A stretch of 64,000 nucleotides of DNA from Sciurus carolinensis (Eukaryota; Chordata; Mammalia; Rodentia; Sciuridae): NCBI RefSeq assembly GCF_902686445.1, contig NC_062232.1, positions 71,503,440 through 71,567,439 on the forward strand, in the 5' to 3' direction. The position numbers were made by a program, and so were the translations under genes. Positions 23,390 to 34,999 of the stretch are shown here, piece by piece. The stretch's first letter is position 1. Every line of letters begins with the position of its first letter. Below the pieces are notes generated by a model. It saw only the letters and a program-made list of their open reading frames with translations, was not told the origin of the DNA and did no database searches.

Positions 23390-23760
23390 TATACTAAGTT
23401 TTGCTCCCCCCAAATTTATATGATGAAGCTGTAATCCAGAGTGTGAGTGTATTTGGAGGTAAGACTTTTAAGGAAATAATTAGGTTTAAGTGAGGTTATA
23501 AGGTTGGGATCCTAATTCAATTGAATCAATATCATTATAACAAAGACAATAGTGCCATGAGTGTGCATGTATAGGTGAAAGTCCATGTGATGATACTGCA
23601 AGAAGAAAGAATTCTGCAAGCCAAGAAGATTTACTTCAAAAGAAATCCCCATGATCTTGGAATTTCAGTTTCCAGAACTCTGAGAAAAATAATCTATCTT
23701 CTTTAAGTCACTAATTCTGAAATATTTTGTTATGAAAACCCTAGAAAACTAAAACCAGTG
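23390..23760 (+). mobile_element. MaLR-class LTR (MLT1/MST-like), plus strand
   Basis: Has the order TTGCTCCCCCCAAATTTATA, GGAGGTAAGACTTTTAAG, CCAGAACTCTGAGAAAAATAA and an end ATTTTGTTATGAAAACCC typical of ERVL-MaLR LTRs. It points opposite to the MaLR sequence on its left, so the two are separate insertions. Confidence 0.75.
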
Positions 23761-23825
23761 TGTGCATGTGGGTGTGCATGTGCATATGTGTGTGTGAAAA
23801 CAGGAGAGTTGTTTAAACAAAAATT

Positions 23826-24262
23826 TCTTCATGAATATTCTTAGCAGCACTATTCACAATAGTCAAAATATTTAAACAGTATAAATGTCACCAACAAATG
23901 AAAGGATAAAATAAACAAATATGGTATAGCCATATAATTGAATATTATTAAATCATGATAAGAATGAGATATTGGAATATACTATTACATGAATAGACAC
24001 TGAATGTATTAAGTCAAGTGAAAGAATTCAGACACAAAGGTCACATATTTTATGATTCTATTTACATGAAATATTCAGAATATGCAAATTTGTAGAAACA
24101 TAACACAGAATATTTATCTCCTTGGGTTGGAAAGAAAAAAAGGGGAGTAAATTTTTAATGCTTATAAGGTTTTCTTTTGGGGTGATGAAATGTTCTGTAA
24201 ATAGATAGTGATGGTAGCAACCACATTTTCAATGAACTAAATGTAATAAATAATAAATTGCT
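23826..24262 (+). mobile_element. Ancient L1 3' end (ORF2 end and 3' UTR)
   Basis: AGCAGCACTATTCACAATAG, followed by a degraded GAATATTATTAAATC block and GTTTTCTTTTGGGGTGATG, match the 3' end of old mammalian L1M-type elements. No poly-A tail remains. Confidence 0.75.
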
Positions 24263-24476
24263 AGCATACATATATTAGAAAATACCTATTTTCAACATTA
24301 ATCAAATAAGAATATGCCTATTCCTTAGTTAGCTGTACTTTATCCTACATCCCTCTTATGCTTTTGATGAGCATAAATCATCCTAGTGAATAGGATAATA
24401 GAAGTATAGGAACATTAGCTAAATAGAGAAAAAGCCCCTCATCTCCTTTTAATCTTTAATCAAGAAGTGTACATGT

Positions 24477-24623
24477 GGGGCTGGGATTATTGCTCAGTGG
24501 TAGAGTGCTTGCCTAGCATGTGTGAGGCACTGGGTTCAATCCTCAGCACCACATTAAAAATAAATGAATAAAACAAAGATATTGTGTCCATCTACAACTA
24601 AAAAAAAAAAGATTTTAAAAAAA
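24477..24623 (+). mobile_element. ID SINE
   Basis: tRNA-derived body with an A-box-like GCTCAGTGGTAGAG and B-box GGTTCAATCC, then an AATAAA-rich linker and an oligo-A tail. Flanks AAGTGTACATG and AAGTGTGTATG look like an imperfect target duplication (9 of 11). The body has only a few differences from the typical ID sequence. Confidence 0.9.
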
Positions 24624-24625
24624 AG

Positions 24626-26215
24626 TGTGTATGACCTTAAAGAGATTGGAAATTTTGAATAAAAACAATAATTTTCTATATTATAAAGAATAAGAAAATT
24701 CTATGTAATAAAAATTTTAAATATTCTGAGTTATATGAAGGCTTCTGAGGTTTCAGGTGAGAGGCGTTGAAGAACAGGCTTCACAGATGACTTTCCAATG
24801 GTGTTGAAGACATGTTTTTCTTTATATTTTATTGGATCATACAAATTATACTCATTTGATATAATAGTAACAACTGTTTGATTTAGACAAGAATATAATG
24901 GTCTTGATAGTTTTTAATTATAAAAACATTTCTGTGTCATAAAACTTGATCTTCATTGTTAAAAAATTTAATGATAATTTAATAAGCAGTTTTTGCTGCA
25001 CTATTCATACCTAGACAAAGAGGCAATTATGAGTCTGCCATCCATGCCTAAGAAAATTTATATTCTCCCCTCTAAAATACTCTGTAATTTTGATTGAATA
25101 ACTTCTAAGTCTTTGTTTTGTGTTATCTGATGTTTGTTAGCAATACAAAAACTTAAAGGAGCATTTCTGAATAGAAGTAATGGTTTATGTGATACTACCC
25201 TGCATATGAATTTACAATAAAGAGGAAATTTGTCTCTTGCCATCAAGGAGCTAATTAGTGAAATGAGAAAAGCAAATACACAATATTTTAGGCTACTATG
25301 AAAAATAGAAAAATGCCAATAAAGACAAACTACATGATAGAAATGTACACAAGAGAGAGTGATTAGAGTGGGGAAGATGTTGTAAAGTTTGGCATGGTGA
25401 GGTGCTTTGTGAGTTAAATTTATAAGACATGTGCATTTGCCTTCTGAAGCTACAAAATGCCATCATCATTATCATCAGCATTTAATGAGTGCTATTTAGG
25501 AATTAATCAGTGAGCTGTATTATTTTCTGAAATATTAGTTTCACACCAACATAAAGCCTAAAAGGCAACAAAATATTGTAAAAATTTATGAAAATAAACT
25601 GATGCTCAGAAGAGCTGAGAATAAATACTTCCAGGTCATTTCACTAATAAATATCTGTTTAAAATCAGAACAATCTATGACATCATACAAGATATCTAAA
25701 GCCTTTATTAGCATTTTATTTATTATAGCAAAGCAATGTAATTTCTGTGAGTTAGACACATTGTTATAGGCTATATAAGAAATTGCATGAATCTTAGCTT
25801 ATTATACCATGGACTGCTTTATTTTCTAATAATTTATACATATGTACACACATTTATTTTGAGATAATATACAGATATACATGTACACACACATATTCTC
25901 CAACTTAATAAATTACCTGTAATAGGACATATCATCAAGTACTTCAATATCAAGCACTCTGTTTTTCAATTCTTAAGGCTTGAAAGAAACTGATTTTATG
26001 GCTGTACCTAGGGCAAACTCACATACTGAGAAACCATCAGCTTGAAATTTCATGGTAGAAACATAACATGAATGTTCCACATTACAAACACACATTTTAT
26101 ATAAGGGAAATTTAATCATGAAAACTTTCCTACTATATTTATTCAAGGGTTAAAGAGTAACTGGAAGATACTGTAGGGTTTTCAGCATTTCCCTCCTTTC
26201 TGTCCTACATGCTTC
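24626..26215. other. Unassigned AT-rich sequence
   Basis: No coding potential and no repeat I can name. Confidence 0.4.
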
Positions 26216-26433
26216 CTTTAAATTTTTTTTTATTCTTTTTTTTATTGTAAACAAATGGGGTACAACTTGTTTCTCTGTTTATACATGAAGTACAGGAAAA
26301 ACATTTGTGTAATCATACATTTACATAGGGTAATGGTGTTTGATACATTGTTAATTTTTCCTTCCCCTCTTTTATTCTATACAGTCTCTCCTTCCTCCAT
26401 TCTTGCCTCCCTCCCACCCCCCATTATGTGTCA

Positions 26434-26590
26434 TCATCCGCTTATTAGCGAGAACATTCGTCCTTTGGTTTTTTGAGATTGGCTTATCTTACTTAGCATG
26501 ATATTCTCCAATTTTATCCATTTGCCTGCAAATGCCAAAAATTTTATTATTTTTTAAGGCTGAGTAATATTCCATTGTGGTGCGTATATG

Positions 26591-26648
<58 letters not shown>

Positions 26649-29600
26649 CCACAATTTCTTTATCCATTCATCAAGCGAAGGGCATCTAGGTTGGTTCCAC
26701 AATCTGGCAATTGTGAATTGAGCACCTAGGAATATTGATGTGGCTGCATCTCTGTAGTATGCTGATATTAAGTCCTTTGGGTATACACCAAGGAGTGGGA
26801 TAGCTGGGTCAAATGGTGGTTCCATTCCAAGTTTTCTAAGGATCTCCACACTGCTTTCCAGATGGCTGCACTAATTTGCAATCCCACGAGCAATGTATGA
26901 GTGTACCTTTTACCCCACATCCTTGCCAACACCTATTGTTGTTGTATTCTTGATGATCACCATTCTAATTGGGGTGAGATGGAATCTTAGGGTAGTATTG
27001 ATTTGTATTACTAGAAATGTTGAACATTTTTTTATATATCTGTTGATTGCTTGTAGATCTTCTTCTGTGAAGTGTCTGTTCATTTCCTTAGCCGATTTGT
27101 TGTTTGGTTATTTGTATTCTTGGTGTAGAGTTTTTTGAGTTATTTATATATTCTGGAAGTTAGTACTCTATCTAAAGCATGAATGACAAAGATTTTCGCC
27201 CACTCTGTAGGCTTTCTCTTCACAATGCTGATAGTTTCCTTTGCTGAGAGAAAGTTTTTTAGTTTGAATCTATCCCAGTTATTGATTCTTGCTTTTATTT
27301 CTTGTGCTATGGGAGTCCTGTTAAGGAAGTCAGATCCTAAGCCAACAAGTTGAAGATTTGGACCTACTTTTTCTTCTGTAAGATTCAGGTTCTTGGGTCT
27401 GATTCCAAGGTCATTGATCCATTTTGAGTTGATTTTCGTGCAGGGTGAGAACTAGGGGTTTAGTTTCATTTTGCTGCATATGGATTTCCAGTTTTCCCAG
27501 TACCATTTGTTGAAGAGGCTATCTTTTCTCCATTGCATATTTTTGGCACCTTTATCTAGTATGAGAAAATTGTATTTATTTGGGTTTGTGTCCGTGTCCT
27601 CCATTCTGTACCATTGATCTACCTGTCTGTTTTGGTGCCAATACCATGCTGTTTTTGTTACTATTGCTTTGTAGTATAGTTGAAGGTCTGGTATTGTGAT
27701 ACCCCCTGCTTCACGCTTCCTACTAAGGATTGCTTTAGATATTCTGTGTTTCTTATTCTTCCAGATGACTTTCATGATTGTTTGCTCTCTTTCTGTAAGA
27801 TATGTCATTGGGGTTTTAATTGGAATTGCATTTAATCTGTATAGCACTTTTGTAGTATGGCCATTTTGACAATATTAATTTTGCCTATCCAAGAACATGG
27901 AAGATCTTTCCATCTTCTAAGGTTTTCTTTAATTTCTTTTTTTAGTGTTCTGTAGTTCTCATTGTAGAGATCTTTCACCTCTTTTGTGAGATTGATTCAG
28001 AAGTATTTTATTTTTTTCGAGGCTATTGTGAATGGGGTAGTTTTCCTAATTTCTCTTTCTGAAGATTCATCACTTATGTATAAAAATGCATTAGATTTAA
28101 GAGCATTCATCTTCTATCCTGCTACTTTACTGAATTCACTTATGAGTTCTAAAAGTTTTCTGGTGGAATTTCCCAGTTCCTCTAAATATATAATCATGTC
28201 ATCAGCGAACAGGGATAGTTTGAGTTCTTCTTTTCCTATTCGTATCCCTTTAATTTCTTTGGTCTGTCTAATTGCTCTGGCTAGAGTTTTAAGGACGATG
28301 TTGAATAGAAGTGGTAAAAGAGGGCATCCCTGCCTTGTTCCAGTCTTTAGGGTGAATGCTTTCAGTTTTTCACCATTTAGAATGATATTAGCCATGGGCT
28401 TAGCATAGATGGCCTTTACAATGTTAAGAAATGTTCCCACTATCCCTATTTTTTCTAGTGTTTTGAGCATGAAGGGGTGCTGTATTTTATCAAATGCTTT
28501 TTCTGCATCTATCGAAATAAATGACATTCTTGACTTTAAGTCTTTTGATATGGTGAATTACATTTATTGATTTCCGAATGTTGAACCAACCTTGCATCCC
28601 TGGGATAAAACCCACTTGATCGTGGTGCACTATCTTTTTAATATAATTTTGTATGCGATTTGCTAAAATTTTATTGAGAATTTTTGTGTCGATATTCATT
28701 AAGGATATTGGTCTGAAATTTTTTTCCTCGATATGTCTCTGTCTAGTTTAATGTGTCAGAGTGATATTGGCTTCATAGAATGAGTTTGGAAGGGTTCACT
28801 CCTCTTCTATTTCATGAAATACTTTGAGAAGTATTGGAATGAGCTCTTCTTTAAAGGTTTTGTAGAACTCAGCTGAGAACCCATCTGGTCCCAGACTTTT
28901 CTTTGTTGGTAGGCTTTTGGTGACTTCTATTTCATTACTTGTATTTTATGTATTTAAGTTGTGTATGTCCTCCTGGTTCAGTTTAGGTAATTCATATGTC
29001 TCTAGAAAGCTGTTGATGTCTTCGAGATTTTTTATTTTGTTGGAGGATAAATTTTCAAAATAGCTTCTAATTATGTTTTGTATTTCAATCATGCCTGTTG
29101 TGATATTACCTTGTTCATTCCAAATTTTAGTAATTTGAGTTTTCTCTCTCCTTTTCTTTGTTAGTGTGGCTAAGGGTTTATCAATTTTTTTTATTTTCTC
29201 AAAGAACCAAATTATTATTTTGTCTTTTTTTTCTATTGTTTCTTTTGTTTCAATTTCATTGATTACGGTTCTGCTTTTAACTATTTCCTGTCTTCTACTA
29301 GTTTTGGTATTGCTCTGTTCTTCTTTATATAGGGCTTTGAGCTGTAGTGTTAGATTGTTTATTTGTTGATTTTTTCTTCTTTTATTGAATGTGGTCCATG
29401 AAATAAATTTTCCTCTAAGTGCTGCTTTCATAGTGTCCCAGAGATTTTGATATATTGTATCATTGTTCTCCTTTACCTTGAAGATTTTTTTTATTTCCCC
29501 CTGATATCTTCTGTTATTCATTCATCATTCAATAGCATATTATTTAATCTCCAAGTGTTGGAGTAGTTTCTGGTTCTTATTCTGTCATTTATTTCTAATT

Positions 29601-30298
29601 TCAATCCATTATGATCTGATAGAATATAAGTAGTATCTCTATCATTTTGTATTTTCTAATATTAGCTTTGTGGCATAAAATATGGTCTATTTTATAAAAG
29701 CATCCATGTGCTGCTGAGAAGAAAGTTTATCTGCTCTTTGTTGGATTGTATATTCTATAAATATCCATTAAGTCAAAATTATTTATTGTGTTATTGAGAT
29801 CTATTGTTTCCTTGTTCAATTTTTGTTTGGAAGATCTGTCCAGTGGTGAGAGAGATGTGTTAAAGTCACCTAGTATTATTGTATTGTAGTCTATTTGATT
29901 CTTGGAATTGAGAAGGATTTGTTTGATGTACGTGGATGAGCCAATATTTGGCACATAGATATTTATGATTGTTATGTCTTGCTGATTTATGCTTCCCTTA
30001 AGCAGTATGAAATATCCTTCTTTATCCCTTCTAACTTTGACTTGATGTCCATATTATCTGATATGAGGATGGATACTCCAGCTTTTTTGCTGAGTCCATG
30101 TGCATAGTATGTTTTTTCCCATCCTTTCACCTTTAGTCTGTGGGTATTTCTTTCTACGAGATGAGTCTCTTGCAGGCACCATATTGTTGGATCTTTCTTT
30201 TTAATCCAATCTGCCAGTCTATGTCTTTTAATTGATGAGTTCAGGCCATTAACATTCAGGGTTATTATTCAAAAATGATTTCTATTCCCTGTCATTTG
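26434..30298 (-). pseudogene. L1-D ORF2 pseudogene (endonuclease-reverse transcriptase)
   Basis: ORF2 encodes the L1 endonuclease and reverse transcriptase used for target-primed reverse transcription. Visible pieces in order: an endonuclease start near 30298 ('LNVNGLN' type), a GDFN endonuclease motif near 29870, reverse transcriptase with a PGMQGW-type stretch near 28600, the RT palm including an intact FADD catalytic box near 28190 with a conserved IYLEE tail, and a C-terminal part with '[11 protein letters not shown]' near 26800. The coding sequence is split into at least six frames by stops and indels. A TA microsatellite expansion (26588-26648) interrupts the C-terminus. Confidence 0.88.
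26586..26648 (+). repeat. (TA)n microsatellite inside L1-D ORF2
   Basis: Long TA run grown from a short TATATA present at the matching place of other L1 copies here (for example near 39300 and 45817). Confidence 0.95.
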
Positions 30299-30369
30299 AC
30301 TCATTTTTGTTTTTTGACATAACTTGGTTTCTCCTTTATTTGACTATTCCTTTAAGGTAATTCCTCCCT

Positions 30370-31366
30370 TTGCTGATTTACATCATTGTATTTCATCTCT
30401 TCCTCATGGAATATTTTGCTGAGAATATTCTGTAGTGCCACCTTTCATTTTGTAAATTCTTTTAGCTTTTGTTTATCATGGAAGGATTTTATTTCATCAT
30501 CAAATCTGAAGGTCAGTTTTGCTGGGTATAAGAATCTTGGTTGGCATCCATTTTCTTTCACTTCTTGAAAAATGTTGTTCCAGGTCCTTCTAGCTTTTAG
30601 GGTCCGGGTTGAAAAATCTGCTGATATCCTTATTGGTTCCCCCTAAATGTAATTTGTTTCTTTTCTCTCACAGTCTTTAAAATTCTGTCTTTATTTTGTA
30701 TGTTAGGTATTTTCATAATAATGTGCCTTGGTGTGAGTCTGTGGTAATTTTATATATTTGGAGTCCTATAAGTCTCTTGTACTTGTTTTTCCATTTCATT
30801 CTTCAGATTTGGGAAACTTTCTAATATTATTTCATTGAATAGATTTTTCATTCCTTTGGTTTGCTTCTCTAAGCCTTCTTGGATCCCTATAATTTTTAAA
30901 TTTGGACTTTTAATGATATCCCATAATTCTTGTAGATTCTGTTCATGATTTCTTACCATCTTCTCTGATTGGTCAACTTTTTTTTAAGATTAAATATTTT
31001 GTCTTCAATGTCTTAGGTTCTGTTTTCTAGGTGTTCTATCCTATTGGTTATGCTTTCTATGGAATTTTCAATTTGGTTTATTGTTTTCTTCATTTCACGG
31101 ATTTCTGTTTGTTTGTTCGTTTTCCAGTATCTCTAAATCTTTTTGAAATGATCTTTTTCTTCCTGCATTTCCTCTTTTAACTGTTGATTGATGTGATCAT
31201 TCAAAGCCTGAGTTTGCTCTTTCATCTCATGGTTTGCTTCTCTGATCATTTTAATTATGTACATTCTGAACTCCCTTTCTGACATTTCTTCTGCCATGCT
31301 GTCATTGGATTTTATTGCTGTAACATCTAGGTTTGTTTGTGACATTTTCTTCCCTTGTTTTCTCAT
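30370..31366 (-). pseudogene. L1-D ORF1 pseudogene (RNA-binding chaperone)
   Basis: ORF1 encodes the trimeric nucleic-acid chaperone of the L1 particle. The N-terminal part (31133-31366) starts MRKQGKKMSQ and continues with charged, heptad-rich sequence. A second piece (30750-30959) carries the RRM-like 'NLKIIGIQEG' signature. Frameshifts and a stop separate the pieces. Confidence 0.82.
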
Positions 31367-31379
31367 CTTGCTCAGGTAT

Positions 31380-32361
31380 CTACTCCTCTAGTAGTGAAAC
31401 TCTGAGATATTGCAGATTTCCTCTATTGACTAATATTGTCTCTGTAGATTTCCAGTAACTCACCTCCTAGTCTTCAGTAACCAGAAGCCTTGGAGGAACT
31501 TGATAATGCAGTGCTCCACAAGGAAGCTGCCCCTCTAGGCTTGGTGGCCTTCAGGTGGTGTATGTTCCCTGCAAGTGGGCAGAGGCTCCTCCACTTGTTT
31601 GACCGATGGTCAGCCAAAGGGTACTAGACTGCGGGCAGGGCATGACTGGTCTGGACCTGTGTCTGTGGTTCTACCATCCTGATGGGAAAGCCTCACCCAG
31701 CAGGGAAGATGCACCTTGTGGGGAAGTCTCCCTGGGCAATTCTCATCTGAGAAGTTCCCGTCTTTCCAAAACTACCGCCTGGGCTGGGCAGCCTTCCTCT
31801 GGGGTCCAGAACTACCATCTGGACTGGGAAACCTGGCCCTGTGAGGGACTTTCTCACTGGGTGGCCTTCCTCTGCGATGTTCCCTGGAGTCTGGACCTAC
31901 TGCCTGGGCCAGAGAGCCTCACCCTGTGAGTGAGTCTTTCTCTGGGTAGCCGTCTTCCAAGAAGCTGCCTATGTCAGGTCCTGCCCCCTGGGCCTGTGAG
32001 CCTTGCTCTGAGCAGAAACCTCTCACTGGGTGGCCCTCCTGTACAACACTCCCGAATGTCTGGGTTTACCACTTCAGCGGTGGAGTCTCACTGGGCAACT
32101 CTACTCCAGGAAGTTCCCTGCATTCTGGGACTACCGTCCCCTCCAGGAAGCCTCACCCATTGGGAAAGCCTTACCTGGTGGCTCTGAGTTGGTTCTGAGT
32201 TTCTCAATACCTCCTCTTCTTGAATCCTGAGTCCTCGCGTGGTCTCCACTCATCAGAACCTCCAAAGCCAGTGTATCCAAGATGTCCCTGCACCCCAGGA
32301 GCTGCTTCAGGCCGGCAGAGCTCTGAGCTTGCCGGGTTCTCTCCAGTGTGACCTCGGGGTT
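31380..32361 (-). promoter_or_regulatory. L1-D 5' UTR / internal promoter with degenerate tandem repeats
   Basis: GC-rich compared with its surroundings. A unit with CTGG-(G/A)CTAC-CCTGGG and TCTCACTGGG-type cores recurs at about 31728, 31852, 31938, 32021 and 32085, with uneven spacing of about 60-125 bp. Rodent L1 promoters are often built from repeated monomers. Promoter role is inferred from position; no activity is implied. Confidence 0.65.
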
Positions 32362-32370
32362 CTTTAAATT

Positions 32371-32789
32371 ATTAAAGACCCATATTTCATAATATAAATG
32401 TAAATTTCCATATATTTCTTTAATTACAACCACTGAGTTGTTTGGTCGACCTGAGTTTCTTAAGGTTATTGTGCTACAACATAAGCTTTTGGAAACTGAC
32501 TATGTCATCAATACTGTTGTGAAACAGTAAAAGGAAAAAATCTTCAAAAAGTGCATATAGTTTATTTGTATCTGGCATTAAGGAATTTATTCAAAATTTA
32601 AAATGTATTTTAGTTATTCAGCAATAATTTACAATGGGAAGAACTGGACACTGATGAATTGTCAAAAATGACACATAAACAAAAAGTTCTTTCTTAGGAG
32701 TAATTCTTTTCTGTATCTGCCCTTGCCTTTTATCTTCTCCACACAATCTTATGTTATATGAAATATGTGAAAACTTGGTTTTAGTTATC
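32371..32789. other. Spacer between two head-to-head L1s
   Basis: About 420 bp of AT-rich unassigned sequence, the original target DNA. No gene or named repeat. Confidence 0.5.
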
Positions 32790-32805
32790 CAAATAATTAT
32801 TGAAG
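32790..32805 (+). repeat. Target-site duplication of L1-A (left copy; right copy 46212-46227)
   Basis: CAAATAATTATTGAAG is repeated perfectly 13.4 kb downstream, directly after the L1-A tail. It ties 32806 and 46211 to one insertion event. Confidence 0.93.
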
Positions 32806-33985
32806 GTATAATGTCCTGGATCCAAGATGGCACACTAGAGGGAGACTATGTTCCTTGTTGCTCCATATCTCGGAATTCAAGCAGAGGAAAATCTGTTTCT
32901 CTGTAAGGCAGTCTCTGCTACTCATCAATCCCCTGCTGTTTATCACATTCATCCACTGCGATCACCCTCCATCAGCCAGCATATCACCTTCTTTTTGAGT
33001 GTTGATCGCTCACTGACTGAGGCCCATCATCCACATTTTCCCATTCACCTGCCTCTTTCCTGCCCATCAACTTCCTTTCGTCTACCCATCATCCACTCAC
33101 TGCCAAAGGTCCACCTGTGAATCATTCACTGTTAGCCTGCAGGCCACCCAAAGACCACCAGCAGATTGCCTGCTGCTTGCTGTTGCCTGGAATTTCATTG
33201 TTACTGTATCTGTAGGTTTGGTCACACATGGTTGCTGCCATTTTGGAACAACAGCCACAACCTGCAGGATCCCTGACCCTCTCAGGCCCCATCCATGCCC
33301 CACATTGCAGATCCCCATTTGCCAACATGATTGGAAGCCAGGGTAGTCATCTGGGATCATCCTGGAAGGAGAAGCTGCCATTCTTAGGTGGGGCAAATCC
33401 CATCCTGAGATGCATGCTGGAGACTGGAAGCTCATTGTCAGCTATATCTCATACATCAGGCTACTGAAGACTGGGAGGTTTGAATACTATATGACTAATT
33501 ATAGTTATAGTATAGATCTTTTTTTCTCTTTTTGAAAATTTTTAAGTTTTTATTTCTTTGTTTTTCTCACTCTATTTCCCTTTTATTTACCTGTTTCCTT
33601 AGAGTCTCTTTCTGCCTTTTCTCATGCTAACATCCAATGATCTAGTACTTCTATATACTATTTTCTTATCCCATTACCAGTTACATCCTACACCCCTCCT
33701 CATCCTCTTTGTCCACCATTAGAAACTGTAGACCTCATTGCAAATCTTTTTGTTATACTGTAGATAATAATTGAACTCATATTCTTTATTTATTATGACA
33801 ATACTGTTTATGTCTTCGTAGGGGCTATTTGGTATAGGGCTGCATGTTGTCTGTACTGGGTGCTGCTAATATTGATCTCCCACTTACAGGAGAGGTTTTG
33901 GAAACCTGACGGTTCAGTATAAACTGGGGAGGTGGGATTGCAATACCCCCGATCCACACTGCAGAGGGGAAGGTTTGTGAACGAC
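32806..33985 (+). promoter_or_regulatory. L1-A 5' UTR
   Basis: Spans the L1 head to the ORF1 start codon. Moderately GC-rich with patches that differ from the L1-D 5' UTR, so the two L1s probably belong to different subfamilies. Promoter role inferred from position only. Confidence 0.65.
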
Positions 33986-34990
33986 ATGAAAAAAACAAGG
34001 AAGAAAGTGTTCCAAAAAAAACAAGATTCTATTTTAATAGAATCCAATGACAGCATGGTAGGAGGAATGTCAGAAAAGGAGTTTGGAATACAGATGATTA
34101 AAATGAACCAATGAAGAAAAGTATGAGTTAAAAGAGAAAATGTATGCAATGAATGATCACTACAATAAACAGTTAAAGAGAAAGTGCAGGAAGCAAAAGA
34201 TCATTTCAATTAAGAGATATAGATTCTGAAAAAAAAAAAACAGAAATCCTTGAAATGAAGAAAAAAATAAAACAAATAAAAAACTCAATAGAAAGCATCA
34301 CCAACAGACTAGACCACTTGAAAGACAGAACCTCAGACAATGAAGACAAAATATTTAATCCTGAAAATAAAGTTGCCCAAATAGAGAAGATGATAAGAAA
34401 TCATGAACACAACCTCCAAGAACTATGGAACATCATGAAAAGACCAAATTTAAGAATTATCGGTATCGAGAAAGGCACAGAGAAACAAACCAAAGAATGA
34501 ACAACCTATTCAATGAAATGATATCACAAAATTGATCAAACCTAAAGATTGAGATGGAAAGTCAAATACAAGAGGTTTACAGAACACCAAATGCACAAAA
34601 TTACAAGAGATACACACCAAGGCACATTATAATGAAAATACCTAAAATTCAAATTAAAGATAGAATTTTAAAGGCTACAAGTGAAAAGCATCAGATTACA
34701 TATAGGGTGAAACCAATATGGCAGATTTCTCAGCCCAGACCATTTATGGGCTAGAAGGGCCTGAAACAACACATGTTTAAAAGAACATGATTGCCAACCA
34801 ATAATCTTATACTCAGCAAAGCTAACATTCAAATTTGAGGACAAAATAAAATCCTTCCATGATAAACAAAAGTTATACAAATTTACAAAGAGATAGCCTG
34901 CATTACCGAACATTCTCAGCAAAATATTCCATTAAAGGAAATGAAAAACAACAATGTAAGTCAGCAAAGGAAAGAACTACTGTAAAGGTA
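33986..34990 (+). pseudogene. L1-A ORF1 pseudogene
   Basis: The start MKKTRKKVFQ at 33986 aligns with the L1-D ORF1 start, and both continue into a shared ESNDSM / KSNDSM segment. A coiled-coil part (34255-34500) holds heptads and ends in 'NLRIIGIEKG', the RRM core. A further piece (34554-34754) follows. A stop after about 42 codons and frameshifts break it. Confidence 0.82.
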
Positions 34991-34999
34991 AAGTCAATC

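Larger units (their letters stand above)
26225..32361 (-). mobile_element. Near full-length L1 (L1-D), minus strand
   Basis: Read on the minus strand: a 5' UTR with degenerate repeats (about 32361-31380), ORF1 (about 31366-30370), ORF2 (about 30298-26434), a purine-rich 3' UTR and a poly-A tail (poly-T at 26225-26245). The length of 6.1 kb is that of a full-length L1. Both edges carry CTTTAAATT (26216-26224 and 32362-32370), a 9-bp candidate target duplication with an AT-rich L1-type cut context. Both ORFs are interrupted, so it is inactive. Confidence 0.88.

Noticed and set aside
21655..23760. A single MaLR provirus with two LTRs
   Set aside because: The right-hand LTR (23390-23760) points the opposite way to the left LTR and interior, so it cannot be the partner LTR.
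24477..24560. tRNA gene
   Set aside because: A and B boxes are present, but the body is an ID SINE with an A-rich tail and flanking duplication; it does not give a full tRNA cloverleaf. The same holds for 46429 and 53534.
28114..28527. Active reverse transcriptase
   Set aside because: The FADD box is intact here, but the rest of L1-D ORF2 is split by stops, frameshifts and a microsatellite.
31930..32230. Overlapping GC-rich open frames as an exon
   Set aside because: They lie in the L1-D 5' UTR in the antisense direction and arise from its repeated GC-rich units.
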